DNA of 64,000 nt from Bacteroidota bacterium (GTDB lineage Bacteria; Bacteroidota; Bacteroidia; UBA8524), in NCBI GenBank assembly GCA_006226545.1, contig SBGR01000033.1, forward strand, positions 33,324-97,323, given 5' to 3'. The notes under the pieces are model-generated. The model was not told the DNA's origin, did no database searches, and was given only the letters and a program-made list of their open reading frames with translations. A program made the translations under genes and the position numbers. Each line of letters starts with the position of its first letter. Position 1 is the stretch's first letter. Of the stretch, positions 9,321 through 20,100 are shown in pieces.

Positions 9321-10295
9321 TTAATCAGCGAAGTTGAACCTGGTCATGACAGGGTTTGTCTGCAACTGGGTCTGCACTTTGCCATTGATGGCTGTTCCAT
9401 ACAGGTTTGTTCTTGTTCTGGAACCAATGAGGCCATAGCCGTTTTCTACGTTGGTATAATCCTGTTTCTTCTGAACAATACCAATGCTGCTATTGTCGAA
9501 TACCTCTGAGTAGATACTCATTTCTTCGTCGCCTTGCCATAGCTCGTAAACGATGGCTATACCTTTACGTTTGATATTGCTGCCTTTCTGTTCGAGCCTG
9601 GAAGCAAGGTAATCGTAAAAGATTTGACCATCGGTGCGAATGCTGACTCTCGTCAAATCGCCAAACTTGCCACGTGCAAAGTTCCACCAAAGGGTGTCGC
9701 GCGTTTCTGCTTGGGAATTGATATCGGTTTCATCGTAAACCAATCCAATTTTAGCTTCGTATTCTACCGCATCACGGTGGCCGGTGAAACCAATAAAGAA
9801 GTTGATGTCCGGCTCGAAATTGAATGTATTAATGGTTGTCGGGCTAGGCGAAGTTAGCGTGGGGTCTCCAACCAAAAAGGTTCTTCCGGTTGCAGTTACT
9901 CCACTCAGCGGATTGTGCACCGTAACAAGCAATTGGGTGCCTTCTGTAAACTTGTGTTGAAAGCTGTAAACATAGTTCACTGCACTATTGAATACGCCTT
10001 CGTTCTTTTCAATGGACTGTTTGGCTAGCGAAAAGACTTCACCGGTGCCCAGGTTTTTTACAGTCACATCCAATGAGTCGAAAAACAATTGATCGGCGTC
10101 TTTCGCTAGTTCAATGGGTGCAACATCTTCTGAGATAAAACCTTTGTTTACACGTACGTAGTGAATGCTGTCTGCCTTGTCGATCAAGCTATAAACAATC
10201 ATGGTCTCCTTTGCAGGACCCGTAATATCTAAGGTATTATCGCAAGCGGTGAAGAACAAGCTTAAAGCAAAAACCCAGTGTATCGTTTTTCTCAT
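9321..10295 (-). CDS. DUF4249-type lipoprotein
   Basis: A 324-residue protein with a lipoprotein signal peptide: MRKTIHWVFALSLFFTAC has the lipobox with Cys18. The body matches the DUF4249 pattern of Bacteroidota: an early MIVYSLIDKADSIHYVRVNKGF strand pair, then a Ser/Thr-rich beta-rich domain and a C-terminal YEVFDNSS/GYGLIGSRTRTNLYG region. DUF4249 genes usually follow a TonB-dependent receptor gene; here there is none next to it, so it is a solitary copy. It probably sits on the outer membrane. The substrate is unknown. Confidence 0.85.
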   Translation of the reverse strand: MRKTIHWVFALSLFFTACDNTLDITGPAKETMIVYSLIDKADSIHYVRVNKGFISEDVAPIELAKDADQLFFDSLDVTVKNLGTGEVFSLAKQSIEKNEGVFNSAVNYVYSFQHKFTEGTQLLVTVHNPLSGVTATGRTFLVGDPTLTSPSPTTINTFNFEPDINFFIGFTGHRDAVEYEAKIGLVYDETDINSQAETRDTLWWNFARGKFGDLTRVSIRTDGQIFYDYLASRLEQKGSNIKRKGIAIVYELWQGDEEMSIYSEVFDNSSIGIVQKKQDYTNVENGYGLIGSRTRTNLYGTAINGKVQTQLQTNPVMTRFNFAD

Positions 10296-10413
10296 TGTGG
10301 TGCAAATGTATTGGCTCTTAGCCTCGTGAACAATTTTTTTAATAATTTTGGCGTCGTTGCTAGGCTAAACGAAATTCAGCCCCAAGAGTTGCAAAACACG
10401 ATAAAATAATCCC

Positions 10414-11484
10414 ATGATTTACCGTCTACTACTTATTCCTGCTCTGCTCATTGTGAGTTTAGGGCTTATTCTGGCAGATGATCCTGAAAAATTGATCTGG
10501 TCTGAATCTTTTGATCAATCCAGTGCACAATGGAGAACCAGCAATAATGCAGATGAGTTGTTCTTGTTTGAACAAGGACAATACGTGCTATGGCGAAAAA
10601 ACACCACGAGCCCATCGGTCATTCTTCCGGAACAAGGTGATCTTTTTGGTGATTGTCGCGCAAGTATCACGGTGAGCCTGGACGCGATATTGGGCGGTAG
10701 CGCGGGTATGAGCTTCTTAGCGAAACAAGATGGAAGCCTGGCCTACATAGCTGAGATATCTTCAGATAAACAGTTTAGGGTTAGAAAACTTGATGGTGGT
10801 AGCTTTACCGAGTTGAGTGGAAAACCAAAAAGCTCAGGTTGGGTAAAGGAAAAATCCATCAAAGACGCAGGCGAACCGAATACGCTTGAATTGAGCTATA
10901 AGCCGGGAGCTTTGGTTTTAAGTATCAACCAAAAGCAAGTTTGGGTAGGCAATGAGATGGTACAACACAAAGGCAAATGTGGGGTATACATCGGTCCGGA
11001 ATCCAGGGCCAGACTAGATGATCTCAAAGTATTTGTTAGCGATACCGAAGCGGAACGCATCAAAAACGACCGCAATAACAATGACCCGGCTCGTTCTGCC
11101 TTGACGGATATCATTATTCAGTTGAGAAAAACCATCAATGCCCAGAATAGAGAAATCGATTCATTGCAGGATGTTTCCGGTAAATTGAAAGCAGAATCAG
11201 ATCGCTTGGATCGTTCGCCAAAAAATGTGAAAAAATTGAGCGCCGAAGTCTATTCGCTCAAAAAGGAATTGGCTTCCTCACAGGCAAAACTGAAAAAAGC
11301 TGAAAAGGAACTGCTTTCTTTGCGGAAGTTTAAAGACAATATCCGCAAAAACCAGAGTGGTGATATCGTAATCAGTCTAACCACAGCCTTGGCCGAAGAA
11401 AAAGACAAGAATGCTGAACTGGCGAAAGAAAACAAAGAGCTGAAAGCTAAACTGGCCGCCATGGAAGCGGAACAAAATAAATAA
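10414..11484 (+). CDS. Secreted protein with jelly-roll-like domain and C-terminal coiled coil
   Basis: A 356-residue protein with an N-terminal hydrophobic signal (residues 4-21). Residues 28-215 look like a concanavalin-type beta sandwich of the kind in DUF1080 proteins ([72 protein letters not shown]). Residues 225-355 form a long heptad-rich coiled coil. It ends 1 bp before panB on the same strand, so the two may be cotranscribed, though no functional link is obvious. I do not recognise a named family. Confidence 0.75.
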   Translation: MIYRLLLIPALLIVSLGLILADDPEKLIWSESFDQSSAQWRTSNNADELFLFEQGQYVLWRKNTTSPSVILPEQGDLFGDCRASITVSLDAILGGSAGMSFLAKQDGSLAYIAEISSDKQFRVRKLDGGSFTELSGKPKSSGWVKEKSIKDAGEPNTLELSYKPGALVLSINQKQVWVGNEMVQHKGKCGVYIGPESRARLDDLKVFVSDTEAERIKNDRNNNDPARSALTDIIIQLRKTINAQNREIDSLQDVSGKLKAESDRLDRSPKNVKKLSAEVYSLKKELASSQAKLKKAEKELLSLRKFKDNIRKNQSGDIVISLTTALAEEKDKNAELAKENKELKAKLAAMEAEQNK

Positions 11485-11485
11485 G

Positions 11486-12307
11486 ATGAGCACTTACCAA
11501 TACAAAAACATCAGCCGGGTTACCACCCATGTGCTGCAAGAAATGAAGGAGCGAGGAGAAAAAATCTCCATGCTTACAGCCTACGATTATTCGATGGCCA
11601 AAATCTTAGACGAAGCCAAAATTGATGTATTGTTGGTAGGCGACTCAGCATCCAATGTTATGGCGGGCCATATGACTACCTTGCCCATCACCTTGGATCA
11701 AATGATTTACCACGCAGCATCTGTTATGCGTGCTGTATACCGTGCTTTGGTAGTGGTCGATTTGCCATTCGGTTCTTACCAAGGCAATAGCAAAGAGGCT
11801 CTGAACTCAGCTATCCGCATCATGAAAGAATCAGGTGCCCATGCCATTAAATTGGAAGGAGGAACCGAAATCTTAGAATCGGTTAAACGTATTCTTTCTG
11901 CAGGTGTGCCGGTTATGGGCCACTTGGGATTGACGCCGCAATCGATTTACAAGTTCGGAACCTTTGAGGTGAGAGCGAAAGAGGAGGCTGAAGCACAAAA
12001 GCTCATAGAAGATGCACATGCACTTGCAGAAGCCGGCTGTTTTGCTATTGTTTTAGAGAAAATACCGGCAGCCTTAGCGGCTCGTGTAGCAGAAGAAGTA
12101 AAGATTCCGATTATTGGTATCGGAGCTGGATCAGGGGTAGACGGACAAGTTTTGGTATTGCACGATTTGCTCGGTATCACCAAAGAATTTAGCCCGCGCT
12201 TTCTGCGTCGCTACATGAATTTGTACGACGATATGCTAGATGCCGTGAGTCGTTATATTGAAGATGTTAAACTGAAAGACTTCCCAAATGAAAAAGAACA
12301 ATACTAG
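11486..12307 (+). CDS. panB: 3-methyl-2-oxobutanoate hydroxymethyltransferase (ketopantoate synthesis)
   Basis: First committed enzyme of pantothenate synthesis; it transfers a hydroxymethyl group from 5,10-methylene-tetrahydrofolate to 2-oxoisovalerate. Family motifs are plain: [43 protein letters not shown] (the Mg-binding Asp region), [35 protein letters not shown] and [21 protein letters not shown]. The 273-residue length is standard. The last 20 bp overlap the start of the pseudouridine synthase gene, so translation of the two is probably coupled. Confidence 0.96.
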   Translation: MSTYQYKNISRVTTHVLQEMKERGEKISMLTAYDYSMAKILDEAKIDVLLVGDSASNVMAGHMTTLPITLDQMIYHAASVMRAVYRALVVVDLPFGSYQGNSKEALNSAIRIMKESGAHAIKLEGGTEILESVKRILSAGVPVMGHLGLTPQSIYKFGTFEVRAKEEAEAQKLIEDAHALAEAGCFAIVLEKIPAALAARVAEEVKIPIIGIGAGSGVDGQVLVLHDLLGITKEFSPRFLRRYMNLYDDMLDAVSRYIEDVKLKDFPNEKEQY

Positions 12308-13007
12308 GGAGGGCTTTGAGGACATTGCTTCTCAAATTATCTACGAAGACAACCACCTGATTGCAGTAAATAAATTTGCCGGACAGCTGGTACAACCAGA
12401 CGATGAGTTCAGTGAATACAGCCTAGAGGATGCGATCAAAGAATACATTCGAGTGAAATACAAGAAACCCGGAGAGGCCTTTTTAGGCGTTATCCACCGG
12501 TTAGATAGACCGGTGAGTGGGCTTTGCATTTTCGCTAGAACAAGTAAGGCATTGGAACGGATGAATAAACTTTTCTCCTCACGCGAAGTAGAAAAGGTCT
12601 ACCGTGCTGTAGTGCACGGCAAGCCAACCAAACTTGATGATAAACTGGTCAATTGGCTAATTAAAGACAGCTCTAAGAACATCACCAAAGCATACAATAA
12701 CGACAAACACGGGGGAGCTCGTGCTGAATTGGATTACCATACCATTCGTCATGCAAACTCGTATTCTTTGTTGGAGGTGAAACCAAAAACAGGACGCCCT
12801 CATCAAATTAGGGTGCAGTTATCAAAGATTGGGCATCCCATTGTTGGCGATTTGAAATACGGCTCAGACAAGCCAAATCCAGATCGCAGTATTTGCTTGC
12901 ATGCCTATTCACTTTCTTTTGTTCACCCCGTAAAAAAAGAGACCCTAACTCTAGAGGCTCCTTTAGGTGAAGATCATTTGATTGAATTATTGATGGACCG
13001 CCATTAA
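12288..13007 (+). CDS. RluA-family pseudouridine synthase
   Basis: An RNA pseudouridine synthase of 239 residues. The catalytic motif [20 protein letters not shown] (Asp in HRLD) lies near residue 67, followed by KVYRAVVHG and [24 protein letters not shown]. There is no N-terminal S4 domain, which fits the short RluA/RluC-like subfamily that modifies 23S rRNA or tRNA. The target uridine cannot be told from sequence. The start ATG lies inside panB. Confidence 0.93.
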   Translation: MKKNNTREGFEDIASQIIYEDNHLIAVNKFAGQLVQPDDEFSEYSLEDAIKEYIRVKYKKPGEAFLGVIHRLDRPVSGLCIFARTSKALERMNKLFSSREVEKVYRAVVHGKPTKLDDKLVNWLIKDSSKNITKAYNNDKHGGARAELDYHTIRHANSYSLLEVKPKTGRPHQIRVQLSKIGHPIVGDLKYGSDKPNPDRSICLHAYSLSFVHPVKKETLTLEAPLGEDHLIELLMDRH

Positions 13008-14257
13008 TAAGCCGGTTTAGGCTTATCGCGTACATCCGGTGTCGTATTCGGTGCCGGACTAGCCGGTGGCGGTGTTGGCTTGGTTGGAGCAGGCCTGGTG
13101 CTTGGTGCCGGACTCGGCGTTGGCTTTGGGGCCGGACGAGTTTGAGGTACCGGACGAGGTGCAGGTGCCGGGCTGGTGCGTGGTCTAGGGGTAGGAGGAT
13201 AGTAAACCGGTTGATTCGGTTGTCTTGGTTTAGTTACCGTTCCGTTATTTTTACCCGGTGTACTCACTTTGTTTCTGTTTTGTATTTCAAGGAGGTAAAC
13301 CACTTCAGGCTCTGTGGTGCTGTCCACTTCATTTTTATCCAAGCAAGGCGGTATGCTTACGCCATACGATGTTTGCATACCATAAGAAATACGGATGGCT
13401 CCACAGGTATTGGCATCGCTGATCATTTTACCGACATCGGCTTTGCCATAAGGATGCTCTACTGAAATGGCTGCTGTATTTTTAGGAATATCACCCAAGT
13501 TATGCGCATACAAAGTGAGCATGTTTTCACCCGGATTTAATTCCACTTCAATAAACTTAGGCTCTTTGGTGAGCCGGGTTTCGGTTAAGATCCAAGATCC
13601 GTTTAAGTAAAGACTAACGGTATCATTGTCTTCCACGCCACAGTCCCAATACCAAATTTTAATCTTGTTATACGAGGAGTTATAGCAATCTTGAACCTCT
13701 ACTTTTCTGGCTGGCTCACCTGCTTTGAAACTGAGCCCGCGTTGCAACAGGGAATAAGAGGGAAGTGCCAATTCAGGATTGGATCGGATGGCCGATGCTT
13801 CGTTATCGTCGGGCGCTGTTTCCGTTTCACAAACCACTTGAGTAAACATCATGCCCGGGGCTTTGTAGCGAACGTTAAGTGTTCCGTTAACATCCAATCC
13901 GGATTTTAAACTAATTTGTTCGCCACCATTCACCGAGATGGCTGCGGTATTGTTTGGAATATCTCCCAGGTTATTCGCGAAGAGGCTGAGTTTATTATCG
14001 CCTGGTTGCAGTGGGAATGTAAACTGACTTTTAGCTTTGCTGAGTCGGAATGACTCTAAAACTGTTTGCCCATTGAGAATTAAGGTTACCGTATCGTTGT
14101 CTTCCACACCGGCATCCCATAAATCAATGCGCAAAGAGTCTTGATCTGTTTCTATGCAATGTTGAATGCTGGTTCTGCGAGGTGCTTCTGAGTTGTTTTG
14201 AGCAAATGCCGGAATGGCGGCCCAAAGACTGGATAAGAGTAGTAGTGACTTTTTCAT
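13004..14257 (-). CDS. Secreted protein with two repeated beta domains and a Pro-rich tail
   Basis: A 417-residue protein starting at the ATG 14257 with signal peptide KKSLLLLSSLWAAIPAFAQ. Two related domains follow: one with EDNDTVTLILNGQTVLES and NNLGDIPNNTAAISVNGG, the other with EDNDTVSLYLNGSWILTE and HNLGDIPKNTAAISVEHP, about 140 residues apart. The C-terminal 90 residues are almost all Pro, Ala, Thr, Arg and Lys. The tail may be a wall- or surface-attachment spacer. The repeated domains resemble bacterial Ig-like or CARDB-like folds, but I recognise no named family. It overlaps the convergent pseudouridine synthase gene by 4 bp. Confidence 0.8.
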   Translation of the reverse strand: MKKSLLLLSSLWAAIPAFAQNNSEAPRRTSIQHCIETDQDSLRIDLWDAGVEDNDTVTLILNGQTVLESFRLSKAKSQFTFPLQPGDNKLSLFANNLGDIPNNTAAISVNGGEQISLKSGLDVNGTLNVRYKAPGMMFTQVVCETETAPDDNEASAIRSNPELALPSYSLLQRGLSFKAGEPARKVEVQDCYNSSYNKIKIWYWDCGVEDNDTVSLYLNGSWILTETRLTKEPKFIEVELNPGENMLTLYAHNLGDIPKNTAAISVEHPYGKADVGKMISDANTCGAIRISYGMQTSYGVSIPPCLDKNEVDSTTEPEVVYLLEIQNRNKVSTPGKNNGTVTKPRQPNQPVYYPPTPRPRTSPAPAPRPVPQTRPAPKPTPSPAPSTRPAPTKPTPPPASPAPNTTPDVRDKPKPAY

Positions 14258-14392
14258 AAGCGAAGCATTGGTTAGTGTATACAATTCTAAATTCGTGCCA
14301 GTCCTAAAAAGTGGTCAATATCTGTGACTTTAGATACCAATTCCTTTCTCCATTTAAACTAAATTCGCATCGATTTTCAATTTAATAGGGAT

Positions 14393-16021
14393 ATGTCATA
14401 CGGATTTTTTAATGTACCGGTAGCGAAGAACGAACCGGTTAAATCATATGCTCCGGGTTCACCGGAAAAAGCACAATTGAAAGCAGCACTGGCAGAAGCT
14501 AGGGCGCAAGAATTGGATGTTCCGATGTACATCGGCGGACAAGAAGTGAGAACAGGCGACAAAGTGCGCATGGCTCCACCGCACGATCATCAACATACTT
14601 TGGGGTATTTCCACCAAGGAAATGCCAGCCATGTTGAAGCAGCCATCAATGCTGCGTTGGCAGCTCGTTCTGCTTGGGCCAATATGAGCTGGGAACAACG
14701 TGCCGCTATCTTCTTGAAAGCAGCTGATTTGATCGCTGGTCCTTACCGCGCAAAATTGAATGCGGCTACCATGCTCGGTCAGTCTAAAAATGCATTCCAA
14801 GCTGAGATTGACTCTGCCTGTGAGATTATAGACTTCCTGCGCTTTAACGTGCAGTACATGACAGAAATCTACAAGCAACAACCGCAATCTTCTGAAGGCA
14901 TTTGGAACCGCTTAGAGCAACGTCCTTTAGAAGGATTCGTGTTTGCTTTAACACCATTTAACTTTACAGCGATTGCCGGGAACTTGCCAACGTCTGCAGC
15001 GATGATGGGCAACGTTATCGTTTGGAAACCGGCTAATACACAAATCTATTCTGCCAATGTGTTGATGGAAATCTTCCGTGAAGCAGGAGTTCCGGATGGT
15101 GTGATCAACTTGATTTTTGTGGACGGGCCAACTGCAGGTGATGTAATCTTTAAACACCCAGACTTTGCCGGTATTCACTTTACCGGTTCAACCGGTGTAT
15201 TCCAGCATATCTGGAAAACCATCGGTGAAAATATCTTCCGTTATAAAACTTACCCGCGTATCGTGGGTGAAACAGGGGGTAAAGACTTTGTGATGGTTCA
15301 CCATAGCTCAGATGCAAAACAAGTAGCAACGGCATTGAGTCGTGGGGCATTTGAATTCCAAGGACAAAAATGTTCTGCGGCTTCCAGAGCCTATATTCCG
15401 GAAAGCTTATGGCCAAAGGTGAAAGAATTCATGGTGGCTGATTTGCAAAGCATGAACATGGGGGGAACTGAAGACTTCCGCAACTTTGTGAATGCAGTTA
15501 TCGATGAGAAGTCATTTGATAAAATCGCTAAGTACATTGACCAAGCTAAAGCAGACGGACAAGAAATCATTGCCGGAGGTACTTACGATAAATCAAAAGG
15601 GTATTTCATCGCTCCAACGGTTATCCTGGCAAACGACCCTGGTTATGTAACCATGTGCGAAGAAATCTTTGGTCCGGTATTGACCATTTACGTTTACCCG
15701 GACGCTGAGTTTGAAAAGACCCTTGATATCTTAGATCGTACTTCCATCTACGCTTTGACGGGATCCATTTTTGGTCGCGACCGCTATGCAGTAGAATTGG
15801 CTACCAAGCGATTGGTGAATGCAGCAGGGAACTTCTATATCAACGATAAGCCAACCGGAGCCGTTGTAGGCCAACAGCCATTTGGTGGAGCGAGAGGTTC
15901 TGGAACCAACGATAAGGCAGGTTCTGCTTTGAACTTATTGCGTTGGGTATCTCCAAGAACAATCAAAGAAACATTTGTTCCACCAACCGATTACCGTTAC
16001 CCATTCTTAAGCGAAGAATAA
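14393..16021 (+). CDS. pruA: 1-pyrroline-5-carboxylate dehydrogenase
   Basis: NAD-dependent aldehyde dehydrogenase that oxidises glutamate semialdehyde (P5C) to glutamate in proline breakdown. Visible are the cofactor-binding FALTPFNFTAIAGNLPTSAA, VGETGGKDF with the general-base Glu, and the catalytic Cys in FEFQGQKCSAASRAYI near residue 325. The 542-residue form with the AGNFYINDKPTGAVVGQQPFGG end is the typical single-domain Bacteroidota enzyme, not the fused PutA. The start ATG at 14393 gives the conserved N-terminus. No proline dehydrogenase gene is adjacent. Confidence 0.95.
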   Translation: MSYGFFNVPVAKNEPVKSYAPGSPEKAQLKAALAEARAQELDVPMYIGGQEVRTGDKVRMAPPHDHQHTLGYFHQGNASHVEAAINAALAARSAWANMSWEQRAAIFLKAADLIAGPYRAKLNAATMLGQSKNAFQAEIDSACEIIDFLRFNVQYMTEIYKQQPQSSEGIWNRLEQRPLEGFVFALTPFNFTAIAGNLPTSAAMMGNVIVWKPANTQIYSANVLMEIFREAGVPDGVINLIFVDGPTAGDVIFKHPDFAGIHFTGSTGVFQHIWKTIGENIFRYKTYPRIVGETGGKDFVMVHHSSDAKQVATALSRGAFEFQGQKCSAASRAYIPESLWPKVKEFMVADLQSMNMGGTEDFRNFVNAVIDEKSFDKIAKYIDQAKADGQEIIAGGTYDKSKGYFIAPTVILANDPGYVTMCEEIFGPVLTIYVYPDAEFEKTLDILDRTSIYALTGSIFGRDRYAVELATKRLVNAAGNFYINDKPTGAVVGQQPFGGARGSGTNDKAGSALNLLRWVSPRTIKETFVPPTDYRYPFLSEE

Positions 16022-16039
16022 TCAACTTTAAAACACATA

Positions 16040-16066
16040 AAAAAACCGGCCTAGGTCGGTTTTTTT
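16040..16066. terminator. Bidirectional terminator between pruA and the cytochrome gene
   Basis: AAACCGGCC / GGTCGGTTT forms a hairpin with A-run on the left and T-run on the right. It can stop transcription of both convergent genes. Confidence 0.85.
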
Positions 16067-16067
16067 G

Positions 16068-17048
16068 TTATTGGTTGAAGACTTCGTATTTGACAACCTT
16101 ATTGTCTACAGGTGTCAATGTTCGTAAATAGGTGTATATCGCTTTTAAATCATCGTCTGACATGCCTGCATACATAAGCCAAGGCATGGCCGTTTGGAAA
16201 TCATCCGCACCTAATTTGGCCGGAGTATAGTCGCCACGGTAGGCTGCAAATTTCGCTAAGAAATCGGCTTCAGTCATAGCTCCTATTCCTGTTTCGTGTG
16301 GTGTGATATTAGGAGAACGCAAAACACGGTCTTTGCCCATTTTAAATTCCATGCCTCCGGCAAAGTCTTTCCCAATAAATTTTCCTTTTTCCTGTTTGGT
16401 ATGGCAATCGTAACAGCCGGCAGCGTTTGTAACATAGGCGCCATAGGCTATCCGGTCAGATAGGTCAGGTCTTTTTTGGTGATCAGCCGGGGTTGGCAGC
16501 GTTCTAACGATAAAGTTCAGAGGGAAATCGAGTGTGCTTTTTACAGCAGGTGATTCAATTGGTTCTAAACTGCGAACGTAGGCAATCAGGGCATAAACGT
16601 CTTCTGTGTCCATTTTGCCGTAATGGTTATAAGGCATAATGGGGAAGAGTGCTCTACCGTCTTTGCTAACCCCGGAGGTAATGGCTCGGTAAATTTCGCC
16701 ATCAGTCCAGTTTGCTAAACGGTAAGGGGTGATATTAGGGGAGATGATGTCGCCCGGAAATCCCATATCGTGGTTGAAATGCTCTCCTCCGGTGCCTTCT
16801 GTTCCTGCTTTAGGAGGTCCGGCAAATTTGTCCCATTCCCGGATGGCATGGCAATCCATGCAAAGGTTCACGTGGTTGGCCAGGTATTTCCCCCGGGCTA
16901 CCCGTTCAGGTGTGAGTTCTACTTTAATGTCGGGTGCTGCGTCTACTGCCGGAAATGCAGTATACAAGTAACCTAATCCGCCTGTAATGACAATGGCAAT
17001 AAACATTACCAGGTACAGAAGGATTCTGCCTAGTCGAATTTTTTTCAT
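16068..17048 (-). CDS. Membrane-anchored diheme cytochrome c
   Basis: A 326-residue protein with one N-terminal membrane helix (about residues 9-28) and two c-type heme sites, CMDCH near residue 63 and CYDCH near residue 213. Each is followed by a distal Met or similar ligand region (MPYNHYGKM; MPWLMYAGM). Two cytochrome c domains in tandem on a membrane anchor are typical of periplasmic electron carriers in Bacteroidota. The partner oxidoreductase is not in the window. Confidence 0.9.
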   Translation of the reverse strand: MKKIRLGRILLYLVMFIAIVITGGLGYLYTAFPAVDAAPDIKVELTPERVARGKYLANHVNLCMDCHAIREWDKFAGPPKAGTEGTGGEHFNHDMGFPGDIISPNITPYRLANWTDGEIYRAITSGVSKDGRALFPIMPYNHYGKMDTEDVYALIAYVRSLEPIESPAVKSTLDFPLNFIVRTLPTPADHQKRPDLSDRIAYGAYVTNAAGCYDCHTKQEKGKFIGKDFAGGMEFKMGKDRVLRSPNITPHETGIGAMTEADFLAKFAAYRGDYTPAKLGADDFQTAMPWLMYAGMSDDDLKAIYTYLRTLTPVDNKVVKYEVFNQ

Positions 17049-17115
17049 AGCGTTTGTTTTTGTTTACAAATGTAATTACGAAAAATTCGATAAAGTCAAG
17101 TTATCCTGTTGTTTA

Positions 17116-20100
17116 TCAGGCTAATTTGGTTTCTAAGTCGGTTAATGTTTCACGCAGCTTATCGAGGTCAATTGGCTTGGATATATAATCGTCCATGCCC
17201 AAATCAAGGTATTTCTCTCTGTCGCCCTCCATGGCATTGGCTGTCATGGCAATGATATAGGGACGGTCTTGCCCCATCTGCTGGTTGATTAATGCAGTAG
17301 CCTCTTCTCCGCCCATGTCCGGCATCTGGATATCCATAAAGATCAAGTCGTAAGTCTTGAGCTTAAGCGCCTCCAAAACTTCGATGCCATTGGCAGCTAA
17401 GTCGGCTGAATAACCTAATTTACCCAATACCAATAAGGCCAGCTTTTGGTTAAACACATTGTCTTCCGCTAATAAAATCCTGAGCGATTTCTGCTCTGTT
17501 TGCTCAACTAGCTCCGTACTGTGTTCTCTAATTTGTTTTCTATTTTCTTGTGCTTTGAATAGAACCTGCAAGAGTTGAGAGTACTTAATTGGCTTAAATA
17601 AAACAGAGTCTACCGTGGCTTGGGCATCCGATAGTTCTTGGTCTTGGGAGGTGGATACCAGCACAATTTGGAATTCACGCTGTAGCTTTTTAAGCTTTTT
17701 AGCCACTTCCAATCCGGAGATTCCGCTAAGGATATAATCTACTATAATGACATGTGGACTCGATTCGCCCTGCAAGTCATCCAAGATAAGTTGGTAGTCG
17801 GTATAAGACCTTACTTCCGCACCCCACTTCTGACATTGCTTCTGTAAGATTTGGAGATTGGTTTGGTTATCGTCGAGAATCCATATTTTCTTCGAGGCCA
17901 GCGGATTCGGACCTAAGCGTTCTTTAACCGGGGCAATTTTCGTTTTAATGGTGAAGAAGAAGACAGAGCCTTCTCCCGGTTCAGATTCCAAGCCAATGCT
18001 GCCACCTAATGCTTCTACCAGTTTAACACAAATCGCTAAACCTAAGCCCGTACCACCGAATCTACGCGTAGTAGAACTGTCTACCTGAGTAAAGGCTGTG
18101 AACAGCTTTTCTTGGGCCTCTTTCGGAATACCGATACCGGAGTCTTTCACTTCAAAGTAAAGCTGGTATTGGTCTTTCTTTTTATCCTGAACACGAACAT
18201 TTACTACTACTTGGCCCTTTGAAGTAAACTTCAAGGCATTGGAGATGAGGTTAATGAGTACCTGACGTAAACGTGTTACATCGCTAAGAATATGGCTTGG
18301 TACAGATTCATCAATATAATAGAGTAGTTCGAGGTCTTTTTCTATGGCTTTTTGTCCAAGGAGGTCGAAGGTTTCTGAGATGGTCTGTTCTATGCTCAGC
18401 GGGTGTTCTTCGAGTAAAAGTTTGCCCGACTCAATTTTAGAGAAGTCGAGGATATCATTGATAATGGCCAAGAGGCTTTCACCACTCAGCTTGATGGTAT
18501 TCACAAAATCGGCTTGCTCCTCATTCAATGCCGTTGTTTGTAGCAAATTGGTCATGCCCAATACACCGTTCATTGGGGTGCGTATTTCATGACTCATCAT
18601 CGCTAAGAAATCGGCCTTAGCACGTGCAGCTGATTCGGCAGCATTTTTAGCAGCGATAAGTTGCTTCTCGGAGAGGTCTGCTTCCAGTGCATTTTCAATC
18701 CACTGGGCAATAGAACGAAGCAAGGAAATTTCACCTTCTCCGAATGGTTTAATTGCAGGATTTTTCTGAAAGAAATTCAGCGAAGCCTTCAGCTCACCAT
18801 GGATGTAAATAGGAATACCCAAGAAACAGGCAAAGCTAAATCGCTGGTATGCCGGGTGATTTTTAAAGCTTGAATTCTGGATGTCTTCTATGCTGATAAT
18901 ACCATTGACTTGCTTTAAGATAGAAGAGTAAGTTTCTTTGAGAGGCATGCTCTTGCCTTCAGGGTATTCTTTGTTTTCAGGGAAGCTCTTATAAACTTTG
19001 AGTTTGTCGTTCTGTATTTGAGCCAAAACCCCGTATTCCAAATCGAAAAACTCACATCCCAATTGAACCGCTTTTTCTAATTTATCTTCTAAGCTCAGCG
19101 CATCGAATGCTGTATCGTAAAGTGCTTTTAAGGCTTCTTCTTGTTTGGTTAAGCTAATCTCAAGCTCTTTGCGCTTTGTAACGTTTCTAGCGAAAAAGGA
19201 GACACCCGTAATCTCATTGGAATCGGAGAGGATGGGATTGACAAAAATATCGTAGTACCCGATGCCGCTTGGCCAATGGAAGATGTATTCAAAGGAGAAT
19301 TTCTCACCAACCATTGCACGGTCTGTCCACTTATGCCACTTTATACGCTCTGTTTCAGGGAAATCGTCAAAAGCAGCACTTCCTTGGTCAAGGGTTCGTC
19401 CGAAGGCGCTAAAATACTCTTGCGCATAGCGCTTATTGAAGGTAATAAGCTTTTTGTTATGGGTTACAGACCAGATTAAATCCGCCGTGTTCTCAATTAC
19501 TGCCCTTAAGTTGGCCCGTTTCTCATCCAGCTCTTCCAGCACTTTTTTCTGGGTGCTGATGTCAACGTGTGTACCTACCAAACGCACCGGTTTTTGGTTT
19601 TCATCCCGTATGCATTTCGCTCTTGCCAATACCCATTTATAGCTGGAGTCTTTGGTTCTCAAGCGAATCTCAACACGAAGGGAATCAGTTTCACCGGCTA
19701 GATGTGCTTCAATACCTTGAGTCAAAAGTGGCAAGTCTTCTGGGTGAATCAAACCCTGCCAAGTCTCATAGTTGCTTTCGCATTCTTCGTCGCGGAAGCC
19801 CAGCATCTGTTTCCAGCGTGGGGAGAAGTATAAGGTATTGTTCTCTAGGTTCCAGTCCCAAATACCGTCTTCACTGCCATTCAAAGCATAATCGTAACGC
19901 AATTCACTAAAGCGCAGTTCATTTTCTATGGCTTTAAGTTCAGTAACATCTTGGGCAATTCCTTGCATGGCAATCACCTGAGCGTTTCGCATGATAGGCT
20001 GAATCATGGATCGCAAGAACTTAAGCTCACCGGCAGGGGTAACAATGCGGTGTTCGAAATTCTGTCGTTCTCCCGTCATCGCTAATTCCGTTGCTTTGTA

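Noticed and set aside
7402..9337. Several plus-strand frames of 60-116 codons opposite dnaK
   Set aside because: Antisense shadows of a strongly biased gene; the DnaK reading is certain.
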